From Chiua virens (taxonomy: Eukaryota > Basidiomycota > Agaricomycetes > Boletales > Boletaceae), in NCBI GenBank assembly GCA_019787685.1, contig JAHNUO010000004.1:1674001-1738000 (forward strand): a DNA stretch of 64,000 nucleotides, written 5' to 3'. Position 1 is the stretch's first letter. Every line of letters begins with the position of its first letter. Shown piece by piece: positions 22,833-34,592 of the stretch. Made by a program: the position numbers and the translations under genes. The notes under the pieces are model-generated. The model saw nothing but the letters and a program-made list of their open reading frames with translations. It did no database searches and was not told the origin of the DNA.

Positions 22833-24960
22833 ATGTTTTCTCGCAGACACCTCCGTTTGCGAACCTGCGCGTTCTTGAGATCACCTGCCAGGTGCATCAT
22901 CAGACAGCACGCTGGCAACGCAGCGCCGACAACAGGGAAGCCGTTCTATGTTACTACGCCAATCTTTTATCCCAATGCTCGTGAGCCACACCTGTTCATC
23001 GTTTCGTAGCACTCACACAACTTATAAGGTCCACACATCGGTCACCTTTACACCCTTGTCACCGCGGACATCATTGCGCGCTTTCAGCGCATTCTGAATC
23101 CTGCTCGTCCAGTAGTGTTTCTCACAGGAACCGACGAACACGGTCTGAAGATGCAGCAAGCGGCCGAAGCTAAAGGTGTCAGCCCACTTGAGTGGTGTGA
23201 TACTATATCCGCCGAGTTTCGTGTGTGTCCCGTTTCTCACCTTAACGACGTAGATTTAACTAGGATGGCTTTCGAGTAGAAACTCGGGGAGAGAGCTAAT
23301 ATCAGTGGGACCATGTTCATGCGCACCACGCAACAACGACATCGCGATACCGTCGAATATGTCTGGGTGAGTCAGTTTCATTGAACATTTTGGACACAAC
23401 CCTACCTGTGTCCCTCATAGCGTGCACTCGTCGACCGAGGACTCATTTATAAAGATACCTATCAAGGTTATTATTCCACCACTGATGAATGTTTCTATCC
23501 ATCTTCTCGCGTCACGTCCCATCCAACTCGTCCTGATTCCAAAATTTCGACCGAAACCGGCTCCGTCGTGGAATGGTCCAGCGAGGTGAACTACAAGTTC
23601 AAGCTATCCATGTTTCGCGACGTTCTTCTCGCGCATTATTCCGCCGCTGCTGAGCTCAACACGAAAGGCGAGAATGGACTTGTGTCACGCGGTGTGCATC
23701 CGGACCTCTATCAAAACACGGTAATTCACGACTTGAAAACAGAATCTCTCGAGGACCTGTCAATTTCGAGACCGAGAGAGAGGATCGGGTGGGGAGTCCC
23801 TGTACCGGAGGACTCGAGCCAGACCGTGTACGTCTGGTTCGACGCACTGTTAGTTTATCTAAGCGGGGTGGGATACCCCTCTGCTGAGACAACAGCGTGG
23901 CCTCCAGACGTGCAGGTCGTCGGGAAAGACATTGTCCGGTACGTCTGAAGCTGTCCACGGCGCGGCTTTTATCTCATAGGTGCAAGCTTCCATGCAGTCT
24001 ACCTTCCTGCAATTCTGCAAGCGATGAGCCTTCCATTGCCAAAAACACTACTGACACACGCCCATTGGACTGCCGGGCAGAAAAAAATGTCGAAATCCCT
24101 CGGAAACGTGGCTGATCCTTTATCAGCCATGGAGGATTTCGGAGTGGACCCTGTCCGGTTTTACTTGGCGCGTGTTGGAGGGCGATTCCGCGACGATGTC
24201 GGTAGGTCCGCTTTATACGACGCTCCGATAGCTCGTCGGCGCGGCAGAGCATTGATGCCATGATCTGTATCATAGATTGGTCCGAGGAACAGCTCCGAAA
24301 ACACGCAGATGAGATACGCAATTCGCTCGGAAATTACTTCTTACGGGTGACATCGAATGCGATCAAGCGTCGAGCAGCAAAAGTTATGTCGGCCTCCCCG
24401 AATAGGCTGGAGTTCCGCAAATACCTCTCTTTACAATTCCCCAACTTGTGCTTTTCGGGAGGTTCGACGACAAGCTCGTGGGATCTCGAGAACTGTAAAG
24501 TATCAACCAATGAAGAGTTGTTGATCTTGCTCGACGGACTCGGAGCACGAGTATCGCGTTCGATGAGAAATCTGGACGTTGCGGATGCGCTTCACGCTAT
24601 TGTGCTAATTCTGCGGCATGTGCGTTGCTTCTCGACTCTTTCTTTGACGACACCCATAAATCACGTATGGTTCAACAGGCGAATGCTCTTCTGACTAATC
24701 TTGAACCTTGGTCGAATGTCCATCCACCAGATGTTGCCCTATCATGCTACCTTACCGCCTTGGAGACGCTTCGTATCACGGGAATCCTTCTACAGCCATT
24801 CATCCCGCACACAAGTGAGAAGTTGTTAGATGGATTGGGTATCTCGGCAGATGAGAGGAGTGTAGAGTATGCACGTGTCGGGAAAGGTGAAATCAGAGGA
24901 GGGTTGGCAATGGATGTGAAGGGATTCAAGTTGTTTGCATCTCCCACTTCAGTCGGATAG
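22833..24960 (+). CDS. MSM1: Methionyl-tRNA synthetase, mitochondrial type
   Basis: Charges mitochondrial tRNA-Met with methionine. The start ATG at 22833 encodes an Arg-rich leader (MFSRRHLRLRTCAFLRSPAR) that looks like a matrix-targeting peptide. FYVTTPIFYPNA joins by an intron to PHIGHLYTLVTADIIARFQR, the class I HIGH motif. TGTDEHGLKMQQAAEAKG, ISGTMFMRTTQQRH, WSSEVNYKFKLS and VYVWFDALLVYLSGVGYP are typical of the family. KDIVR joins FHAVYLPAIL across an intron, and the signature KMSKSLGNVADPL follows. The C-terminal anticodon-binding helices run to the stop at 24960. Introns splice in phase throughout, and no break was found. It diverges from FEN1 and converges on the nucleoporin gene. 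Confidence 0.93.
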
Positions 24961-25301
24961 CACTTAAAAAGGGGCAGCCACAGTCGTCAATACACTTGCA
25001 ACATTGCTATAAAATTAGGCATTCAACCACCAGCACTCAAAAAGTTCCTTGACACGGCGGGCAGTGCCCCTGGACCATTCGCAGGACACGGCAACCAGCC
25101 CATGCTATGTAAAATGTCTTGACCTTGGATCCTTGCCGATCCCATTACTTGATTCGAATGATTTCAAAGTGTCCAAAAACCGAACATGAAAACAAAGTGA
25201 GATGGATGCGAATCTACTACTAGTATTGCAGGTATGAAAAACGAAGGCATGGATAATGATACATGATGGAAGAGATATATATAAGAAGGCGCAACGTCCG
25301 T
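24961..25301. other. Convergent intergenic region (MSM1 and nucleoporin 3' ends)
   Basis: 341 bp hold the 3' untranslated ends of two facing genes. No ORF or repeat stands out. Confidence 0.5.
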
Positions 25302-28300
25302 CTATGGCGGTGGCGGTCGTCGAATCGCTACCGGGGGCTTACTGCCCCCAGCCGTGGGCGGCGCGGCCCCAGCAGCAGCAGCACCCTCCCCGGCGGGTTT
25401 CAACCGTTTCGCCAATGAGTCGTCCGACGGCTTATCGTCCTCCCGTCCGCGCTTGTTCGCAGCACCCATGATTTGGACACCGCCGGTCGCCGTGGGAGAT
25501 GGGCCGCCGCCGCCCTGGGCGGGCGCAGCGCCACGTATGCTGAAGCCACGTCCGCGTCCACGAGGTGCGCCTCGTCCGCGGCCTGTGACATCCGTTGTGC
25601 CCAAGGGGACAGCGCCGCCGAGCACTCGGCGGGCTGGGCCGGCACCTGCGGACGTTGCTGGTGCGGTGGTCTTGGCAGCGGGGGCTGATGTCGACGTCGC
25701 GGCGGCGGGGGCGGGGGCGGGGGGAGCGGTGGCAGTAGAGCCAGACGCGGACGTCGCAGAAGCTGTTACAGGGGGAGCTTTTGATGTAGATGCAATGGGG
25801 GTCGTAGGTGTGGTAGGGGGAGCAGTCGATGCAGTAGGTATGGGGGCAGTGGGTGTCGCAGTGGGGGCAGCCAGAGTCGCGTCAGGTATAAGACCGGACT
25901 TGCGCCATTCCATGATTTGCGCCTCCAACTCTTTGACCTGGTTTTTCGAGCGAGCGAGCTGCGCATCCTTGAGTTTACCTTTGGCGGCTTGTTCCATCCT
26001 GCCCCGCTCGACTGCAGCACCGATTTCCTCGGCATGCGTGGCTTGTATTTCTTTGTCGTGGGCGGCGATGGCAGCATCGATGGCAGCTTTTGTGGCGTCG
26101 TCAGAGGGGGCGGTAGGTTTCCTCTGACTTTGCAGCATCAACGGCGGCTTTGAGTGCAGTCTCGTGCTCTGCACGGAGTGCTTGGAGCTCTTGGGCATGT
26201 TTTTTCACGACTTCCTCCATATTCGGAGAAGGAACCGGACTGACGCTAACCTCGCTCTTGGGGGGTGCAGCGACCTTGGCAGCCTTCTCGTCAGCCAGCA
26301 CTTTCTCCAAAGCCACCTTTTCTTGTCTCAAGGACTCCAGTTGGGCTGCGAGTTCCTTGGATGCCTCCGCACCAGACCCGGCATTACTACGAAGCGAGTC
26401 CCTCTCCGCGACCACGCCCTTGAGTTCTGTCTGCAACTCAGAAACCGTCCGATTCAAGGTCGATTTCTCGCTGTTCGAAGCACCAAGTTGTTGTTTCGTG
26501 GCAGCCTTCTCGTCAGCGAGCGCTTTCTCCATAACCGCCTTTTCTTGTCTCAGGGACTCCAGCTGAGCTGCAAGTTCCTTGGATGCCTCCGTACCAGGCC
26601 CGGCATTACTACGAAGCGAGTCCCTCTCTGCAGCGACGCCCTTGAGCTCTGCTTGCAACTCAGCAACCGTCCGATTCAGGGTCGACTTCTCGCTATTCGA
26701 AGCACCAAGCTGTTGTTTGAGGTTATTCGTCAGGATCTTCTGCTTGCGCATGGTTTCATCATAGGCGGCCATCTATAAAACGTTGTCAGAGTATACGAAG
26801 GACGGTTCGCACACCGATCCTTACTTTGGACACGTTCTCCGAGTCCTTTTCGCCTTGGTCGGCGAGACGCTTCTCCAACTCGGCTTTTTGAGCCTTCACG
26901 TTCTCGACTTCCTCTTTCAGTGTCTGCAACTCGGCCGGGTCAACACGATCGTACTGTCAATGGGTTAACGAACGAAACGCCTAACTCGTAAGCCGCCTAC
27001 CTTGCTCAACAATTGCGCATTGCGTTCCTGCCAACGCTTGCTCTCACTCTCGAGAAGGGCGATTTGAGCATCCCGAGCCTGGAGTTCTGCGCGCGCAACA
27101 CGCGCTTGTTCCTTGGCGGGTTCGAGCTCAGCAGAGAGTGTTTTGAGCTTGGTATCCAATTCGCGTGAACGTTTCGAATAGTTCTCGCAGTCGGCGCGAA
27201 GGGTCACGTTGCTCTCACGAAGTATGCTGACTTGATTGATCCGCTCCAACATCTCAGCGTGCTGAGCGTCTGATGTGGCTGCTTGGACAGCTTTCTCGCG
27301 TTCCTACAGCACAACTTCAGTAAGACACAGGCGGCTCCTCAGCTCTACTTGCCTCTGAAAGCGTCTTGCGGACGTCCTGCAAATTCTGGTTCAAGTGATC
27401 AAGCTGGGCCTTGAGGCGAATATTCTCTTGTTTGCCAAGTTCTAGTTGAAGATCGACGATTTCCTTTTCCTTTCTCAAGTACCCCACCACAGAACGCAAG
27501 TCAGACAATTTCGTGTCCACGTCGCCGGCAGCATCCGCGTCACCGTTGGTACTCTCCGTACTGGAATCTGCAACTTGACGAATCCGCGCCGCTTGAGAGC
27601 TGACACTGTCGAGATGCTGGTACAGGAGAGCGTTTTGTGCCGCCAGATCCTTGCAACTGAGACACTGTAAGTGAAAACCGAACACACGCGCGTCGCAACC
27701 AAGCCCGTACCGTGCGTTGAGATCCGCAATCTCCTTGTCCAGGGCGTCCTTTTGATGTTTCCAGCTTCCTTCCGATGCCTCGAATTTAGCTTGGGCATTC
27801 GCAGTGTCTGCCAAGTTCCGGCGCGACGCGGCCTGCACATTGCTGAGCTGCTGCTTGAGGCTTTCGATGGTCTTGAAGGATTCGGCATGCGTAACCACTT
27901 CGCGTGAATACCTGTCCTCCGCAGCCTACGATATGTTGTAACCAAAAGAGTACTATCGAAGAGAATGATACGTACCACTGCACGCCCCTCCAACGCGCGT
28001 ATCTCGCGTTCGTGAGCGGCACGGTCGCTCTCCGAGATTCTTTCCGACGTGCTCATGTCCACAATCGTATCCTCGAGGGTCTTCTTGTCATTTGTCCATG
28101 CAGATCGCTCACTCTCCAACGTCTTCTGGAGGTCATTGAATTTGTTCGTCCATTGCTGAACGTCTTGCTGAACGGAACGGAGCTTCTCCTCGAGCGACTT
28201 GTATTCGAGCTAAGGGAACTGTGAGATGACCGGCTTAAATGAACGGGCAGATGGACGTGTACCTCGTGTTTGGCAAGTTGGGCTTCAGCATCCGTCTTGT

Positions 28301-31300
28301 ATTCATCATGGGTAGTGTTGAGGGCAGTAAGAGCAGCCTCGTTGGCCTGGCTGATCTCTTGGAACTGTTGCATGTGACTGCGGGCAGCAGCGAGGTCCAC
28401 TTGGGAAATCTTGAGTTGCGCGCTAAACAAGACATTATAAGAAAATGTCACAGGTGTACTGATCTAAAACGTACCGAAGGTCAGCCACTTCTCGCTCGAG
28501 TTGTTGCTCGCGGGGTAGATCTGGGTCCGGCGCGGGAACAACAGCACTTGTATCGGCCGTCCTCCTTTCATAGACGGCAAGTTTTTCCGCATTGCCTTGG
28601 AGTTGACGTGCCAAATCATCCACCCGTTCTCGAAGATAGGTCTTGCTAGTCTCGGCCGCGATAAGTGTCTCTCGTGCTTGAGATAGTTGCTCAGCCTAAG
28701 AGCATTGGGTGAGCAAGGTCAAAAGTTTGCAATGCCTGCGATGCCGCACCGTCTTGTCCAGGCGTGACTGGAGATCTTTCGTGTCAATATCTCTCTGCAG
28801 CGTGACATGGCGGACTGGTTTCACGTTCTTGGCTCAGCTGCGTCCTCAGATCTTGCCTATATGCGGGTAAGCGACACAAGAACGTAAAAAGATGGAAGAC
28901 TCACGTCTGGTTCTCCATCATCTGCACCTGTGTCTCGAGTCGACGGCGATCGTTCTCTCCTGAACGTTCGAGATCGTTATGCATTTTCTGGACATTAGCC
29001 ATGAGATCCGAAAGTTGTGAACGCTCGACAGCAAGGTTTTTGTTCTCTTCGATCAGCCGATTTTGGACAGTCTAGCAGGAATTATTCTCAATCTTGAAAA
29101 TTCCGGCCCATATAGAATCGATACTAACCTCCCAAATCTTCTTCTCCGCTCGGAGGTTTGCAGCTTCATTGCGAAGTTGTTCCAGATCACTCTTCGTGTC
29201 GGCCAACTCATCCATGACACGCTCGCGGTCAATGTCGAGGCGCGTCTGCTGATCGTAAAGCTGCTGATTGCGCAACGTCAAGCTATCCAAGTCTCTGCTT
29301 TGCAAACCCAGTTGTTCCTGAGTCATACAGTTGACGTTCTAGTGCAAAATAAGTAATCGGACGATCAATGCGAGCATTAAATACAACTTGCCGTCGAGGA
29401 ACTCAATCTTGGCGGTGGCCTTTGCAAGCGCTGCATTGGCTTGACCAAGTTGTCTCTGTGCTTGGGCCAAGTCTTCACGCAGCTTCCCGGCGTCCATGCC
29501 CATTTCGACCTTGTACGACTCGAACTGTGCTTGAACATCCTCCAGCTCAGAGACCAAATCATTTGACGCAGCGGGTGCGGCACCGTTGACATCGCCATTG
29601 ACAGTGGCACGCGAGGATGTGCGTTCAGCACGAGCGAGCATCGCCTTCAAAGTATCTCGTTCCTTCATATAAGCCTGAATAGTGACTTCGCTGCTCTTCT
29701 TCTGCCTCTCGAGTTGGGCTGCAAGATCTTGAATGGTTTCGTGAGCCTCGCGGACGGCTTCGCTCTGCTCCTTTTCGAGAGCATCACGGTATTCGCGCTC
29801 CTCAGTCTCCATCCTCGCACCAAGTTCACGAACGATCTTCAACAACTTCTGGTTCTGCTCTTGGAGGGACGGAATCGACCGGAACAAAACGAGGTTGTTG
29901 GTGATGACGGCGTCAATGTTATCAGGAGGTAACGGCGCCATCTCGTCAAGTTCCTCGTCCGAGGGAATCGAAGGATCACTGCGTCGTCCGATCTCCTTGA
30001 GGAGCGCTTGAACTTGTCGGCCCAGATCTGTGAGCTGGTGTTGAAGAAGGTCAGTCTCCTGGCGTGATTTCTTGAGCCTCTGCGATGCTTCTTGGAAAGA
30101 AGTGGCACTGGCGTCACGCTCAGCGAGAGCGGTGGAGAGTTGACCTGCGAGTTGTGTCGACTCTTCCCTGAGACGTCCGTAATCCTCGCGCTGTTGTGCC
30201 AAGACAGGAGCCTGCGGGAGTGAGCCTTACAATATACTACACAATATATAAATCTCTTACCCGTTCCTCTATCTGAGCAAGAACGTCGGAAAGTGTCCTG
30301 TCCATATGGTCATACTCTGCGCATTTCTTCGCGTACTCTTCTTCGAGGCGCACGTAGTCTGCATAAACTTCTGTGAAGGTCTTACCACCCCTTTGTACTC
30401 TGCTAACCATTGCCACGGTGGGGCTGAGACCCAGCATGGTATCGGAAGCAGAGTCGTGACTGCCAGAGGGGCGACCAGGAGTAGTAGGAACGGAGCTGTC
30501 GCGACCAGCAGCGGGAAGTTCACCACGATGCATCCTCTCCATAACGGTCTCCAACTGCTCCAACCTCTTCTCGACGTCTTCTCGAGCACGTCGTTCTCTC
30601 TCGGTGTCTGCCCTGAGAGCAGCCTCCCGTTGCTCGGCACGTTCGCCTACGTTCGCCCACTCGCGCTCAATGTTTTCCACGATATCTTTTGCCTGTTTCT
30701 CCCTCTCCTCCATGATCGTTACCAGCCTCTTCAAGCCCGAGACCTCTGCGTTAAACGCGGCCTCCTGTTCTGCAAGCTGACCTTGCAAGTCCTGTACTTT
30801 GGTGATTGCCTGAGTCACCTGTTGCGTTGAAGCCGTCTTTGCAGACTGCACTGCTCTGAGAGAACTTTCGGAAAGGGAGTGTTTTTGTGCTAGAGAGTCG
30901 TGTGCGGATTGCAGTTGTACGAATTCGGCATGCTTGGTGCGTCGGTAATTGGCATACTCGTCGGCCTTGGCAACCAATTCGCTGTTTGCGCGCTCGGATT
31001 CAGATTGGGCCAGGCTAAGTTGTTGTGACAGTGTTTCGAGCTTGAACTGAAGGGGACTTTAGTCAGTATTTGAATGGGTGTAGACGAAAGGATTACTTTG
31101 GTTGACGTCTCTGCTGAGCGAAGCTCGCGGACCTGAGTTTCGAGTGCCTGATGGTCTTGACGAGCCTGGCGTAGACTTGCACGAAGGTTTTGGACTTCGT
31201 CTGAGACACGGAGGTCAGTCAAGTCCACTTTTTTCTTAGAGAGAAAAGATACCATCGCGCTGGGTGGCGTCCTCCTTGAGCCTGCTCACGACCACCATAA

Positions 31301-31894
31301 GATCCCGTTTTTCTCGTTCAGTCTCGTCGACGCGAATCCTAAGATGGTCGAGGTCTGACACGGACGACGATTGGGAGCTGGTGTACGAGGATACACGCGT
31401 TTCCAGATCTTTATTTGACGCGACTGGAGTAGAAAGGAGATGAATTGAGTGGCGACAAAGGTGTGTGAATACGCACCAAGCTGATCCCGCTCCTCCTTGA
31501 CGGTGGTGACGTCCTTTTGCAAACTGTCGAGGGCATTTTCGAGGTCCTTTATTCTGCTTTCCCCGTCCTGGACAGTCTGGTCAAGCTCGATCTCCTTGCG
31601 CTCGACCTCTGCTCTGAGCTCCTCCAAGTCGCGTCTGGTGTCATCCTGGTCAGCGACTTGAGCAAGCAAGAGTCTGTAGACGGCAAGGACGGTCTCTGGG
31701 TCTGGTTTTGAAAAGGAGGCGTCGGGAAGGATGTGCGAGAGGGTGTCAATGTCGAGGTCGGATGGGATGGGGACGAGGAAGGGGGCAGACAAGGGGAGGT
31801 CTTCTGTGCCTTGGGTGGAGGCAACCTCTTCCTGCTCGGCGGCGGCGGCGGCTGCAGCTGCTGCCGCCTTTGACTTGCGTCTCGTTTTCACCAT
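25302..31894 (-). CDS. MLP1: Nucleoporin TPR/Mlp1-like nuclear-basket protein
   Basis: A very long coiled-coil protein that forms the nuclear-pore basket and takes part in mRNA quality control and spindle checkpoint tethering. The start is ATG at 31894 (MVKTRRKSKAAA, with a poly-Ala run). Almost the whole of about 2,000 residues is heptad-rich (for example VTTVKEERDQLGAYS, LAAQNALLYQHLDSVSSQAA). The region INQVSILRESNVTLRADCEN, then ESKRWQERNAQLLSK joined by an intron to DPAELQTLKEEVENVKAQK, is the diagnostic Tpr/Mlp segment. The C-terminus is a low-complexity Pro/Ala tail with RGRGAPRGRGRG, ending IRRPPPP at 25302. About ten short introns occur. A 74-residue unit is duplicated in tandem at 26280-26723. 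It diverges from MOB2 over 157 bp. Confidence 0.88.
26280..26723 (-). repeat. Tandem 222-bp duplication inside the nucleoporin coding region
   Basis: Two adjacent copies, 26280-26501 and 26502-26723, are offset by exactly 222 nt (74 codons). Both read KQQLGASNSEKSTLNRTV, ERDSLRSNAG and SKELAAQLESLRQEK with few differences. The length keeps the reading frame. The heptad register changes slightly (74 = 10 x 7 + 4). Confidence 0.88.
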
Positions 31895-32051
31895 AGCTCA
31901 ACGTCGAGCTCAGTCAGGTGCAACGTTTCGGCAATGGCTTTGTATCTCTTTTTGTCCGAATGTTCCCACGATATTTGCACTACATTTGTGATTTCCAAAT
32001 TTGATTATAGTGGACATTGTCGACCTCGACGTGCTCTTTTTTTCAACAAGC
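31895..32051. promoter_or_regulatory. Bidirectional promoter between nucleoporin gene and MOB2
   Basis: 157 bp separate the two start codons. No TATA box is obvious. The region just before the MOB2 ATG is T-rich (CTTTTTTTCAACAAGC). Confidence 0.5.
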
Positions 32052-33000
32052 ATGTCGTTTTTCAACTCGATTGGGTCAGTTTATCGATGATTTATCTCGA
32101 CATCGCTCATATTTATATTTTCTAGTCGTTCCATGTCCCGCAATCCGCGTGGTCCAAAACGGTCCCCGACACCGACCTCGGCCACCTTCCCCGATATGCC
32201 GCCTCCTCCCGTCCCTCCTTCTCCCGGTAGCCCTGCACCCTCAAAGCCTCTTTATCTTTGCAGTCCCTTTGTCGAAGCTGCCCTCGTCAAGGGCAACTTC
32301 AAGACCATCGTCGTCCTCCCAAAGTATGTTGACATCATGGAATGGGTCGCCGTCAATGGTCCGTCCCCTCTCGTGTCTCCTTGACCGATCTGACGGTCAT
32401 GCAGTCTTTGACTTTTACACCAACCTCAACGAGTTTTATGGCGTCATCTCCGAGTGCTGCACGCAACATTCGTGTCCTACCATGTCCGCTGGGCCAAAGT
32501 CGGTGTGATCCATCCTTGCCATGTACCATCTCTTGACGTCTTACCCCACAAAGCCTGAATTACACCTGGATCAACCAAGATCGCAAGAGTGTTCACCTCG
32601 CCGCACCCACTTATATTGATTACGTCATGACATGGGTCCAGAACCTCCTCGACGATGAGAACGTCTTCCCTACAAAATCTGGCAAGTCACCGCCACAGGC
32701 TCAACTCCCTGACTTATCTCCCTTCTAGGTCACGACTTCCCCCAGACCTTCCCGTCCACCATCAAGCACGTCTACCGCCAACTCCTCCGCGTTTTTGCCC
32801 ACATATACCACGCACACTACCCCCAAATTCTTCATCTCCGCTCTGAACCCCATTTCAACTCTCTCTTTGCCCACTTTTTGGCATTCGGCAGGGAATACGA
32901 GTTGTTGGATATCAAGGACGTCAAGGGCGCTACCAATGCCCCAGTGGGGACCGGCATGCTATGGGACAAGTGGAGGGAGATGGGTATCTTGGAGGGTTAA
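32052..33000 (+). CDS. MOB2: Mob2-like kinase activator (Mob1/phocein family)
   Basis: Binds and activates NDR/LATS-family kinases (Cbk1 or Orb6 in yeasts) for polarity and cell separation. The start is MSFFNSIG at ATG 32052, spliced to RSMSRNPRGPKRSPTP. The Mob domain follows: PLYLCSPFVEAALVKGNFK, VVLPKYVDIMEWVAVN, an intron, VFDFYTNLNEFYGVISECCT, HSCPTMSAGPK, LNYTWINQDRKSVHLAAP, YIDYVMTWVQNLLDDENVFP and TKSG. An intron with a GC donor (32682-32728) comes next, then HDFPQTFPSTIKHVYRQLLR, FAHIYHAHYPQILHL and the stop at 32998-33000. VDLGEWVALN- and FPTKNG-like text makes Mob2 more likely than Mob1. The Cys/His zinc ligands of the fold are present. Confidence 0.9.
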
Positions 33001-33094
33001 ACATGTGCTTTCTATACCTACCGCATGCTGTACTATACTGTATTATTGTGTGATACTCCCTTAGTAAGTTCCAGGATCAAGGCCTCAAGGCCTC

Positions 33095-33920
33095 ATGCCC
33101 CGCCAATTCATTGCCGACCTCGAGCGCTCCCCTGAAAATATACATGTTGTTCTCATCACAACCGGCAGCATTGCATCCATAAAAGCCCCTCTGATCGTGC
33201 AAGAATTCCTCAAAGTCACCAGCTTCTCTTCGTTCGATCGACATGTGCTCATTTTGATCATAGTATAGCAACGTCAAGGTCGAGGTCGTCTCCACGAAAC
33301 AGTCCCTCGCATTCTTCAATCGTGCAGACGTCGAGCAAGCCGGTGCGCGCGTCTGGACCGACGACGACGAGTGGTCGGTATGCGCTGCAACAATCAGATT
33401 CCATACGTCATCTCAACCCCTTCACAGGGGACATACACCATCGGCGATCCCATCCTCCATATCGAACTCAGACGCTGGGCAGACATCGTCCTCGTCGCCC
33501 CATGCTCCGCAAACACCCTCGCCAAGATCGCAGCCGGCATATGCGACAACCTCGTCGTAAGTACACCTTATCCTCTTTGTGATACTCCACTTCGAACCGC
33601 GCGCATTGCGTCAGACGTCCCTGCTTCGCGCGCTGGCACCGACCACGCCGACGTATATCTTCCCAGCGATGAATACGCTCATGTATGAGCACCCCCTGAC
33701 GGCACAGCACCTCCGTGTCGTGCGCGAGGTCGTCAACTATCACGTCGTGGGACCGATCGGGAAAGGGCCTTGCATGCGGGGATGTCGGTATGCGATCGGT
33801 GAATTCTCTCGGGTCCATTGTTCACTCTGTTTTTTTTTTTCCTCGGCAGGTCTTGGCGCGATGACGGAGTGGAAAGACATAGTCCACATCGTCGTGGAGA
33901 GGATGCAATTGAAATTGTGA
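33095..33920 (+). CDS. HAL3 / phosphopantothenoylcysteine decarboxylase flavoprotein, one frame break
   Basis: An FMN protein of the HFCD family that decarboxylates phosphopantothenoylcysteine in coenzyme A synthesis. In yeasts, paralogues also inhibit the phosphatase Ppz1. The start MPRQFIADLERSPENIHVVL (ATG 33095) leads to the flavin-binding TTGSIASIKAPLIV. Introns follow. Then come VKVEVVSTKQSLAFFNRADV, the active-site His in DPILHIELRRWADIVLVAP, SANTLAKIAAGICDNL, the PAMNTLM substrate-recognition motif, and EVVNYHVVGPIGKG. The family continues LACGDxGxGAM with the catalytic Cys; here that motif is reached only by removing one base in 33765-33769. The last exon encodes GLGAMTEWKDIVHIV and stops at 33920. 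About 210 residues, normal for the family. The break is either an assembly error or a recent mutation. Confidence 0.82.
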
Positions 33921-34592
33921 TATAATATGTATAGCTCTTCAAGCCTCAAGCAGCAACTGCACGAAATTGTCTGCACCAGCTTGGTACTGGCCAGAAGTAG
34001 TGTTCCCTGCGGCCAAGTAAAGCTTGAAAACATTCAGTTTGGGGGAAGTGCGACAAGACATGAGCAATTATTAAGCTTTTAACCAAGCTTGAGAGTAAAA
34101 CGGGCATGAAAAGTGGTATGCAAAAACCTTCCGCAGACTAGGCGGAAGGCGAAACAGATGGGCGTAGATAGCGTTGTGGGACGTCACAAAGAGACGGCAT
34201 AACTAAGAGCAAGCGTAACGAAGTTCGTTGTGAATGGCGTCAACGGTGAGTAGTGCGACCAAAGGAAGGTTGCACCATGGACAGAAAAATGTTACTGTTC
34301 GATGCTGTGATTTGACGATAGCAATAGATAATAGCATATAAACGCAATGGTAATGGACTGTGGAATAACAAATGGATTGGGAGGGTATGAATGGGATGTG
34401 AGAACGAAGAAGGACGGGAAATATGATGACAGACCAAAAATGAGAGGAAATATGCGAACCAAAACATGGCGGAAACATAGGAAACATAGTTCAGGTAGGT
34501 CATTCATTAGAACGAAAGCGAGATGAGAGGTAAAGAATATGAATGGATGCGAGAAAAAAAAAAGAAAGAGATAGAGGAATGAGTGGGCTCGA
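33921..34592. other. Convergent intergenic region, no gene recognised
   Basis: Lies between the 3' ends of the HAL3-like gene and the kinase gene. ORFs here on the minus strand are low-complexity and show no signature. Confidence 0.5.

Noticed and set aside
25354..26127. Long plus-strand ORF (257 codons) opposite the nucleoporin C-terminus
   Set aside because: Ala/Gly/Val-rich shadow of the GC-rich Pro/Ala tail on the other strand; no family signature.
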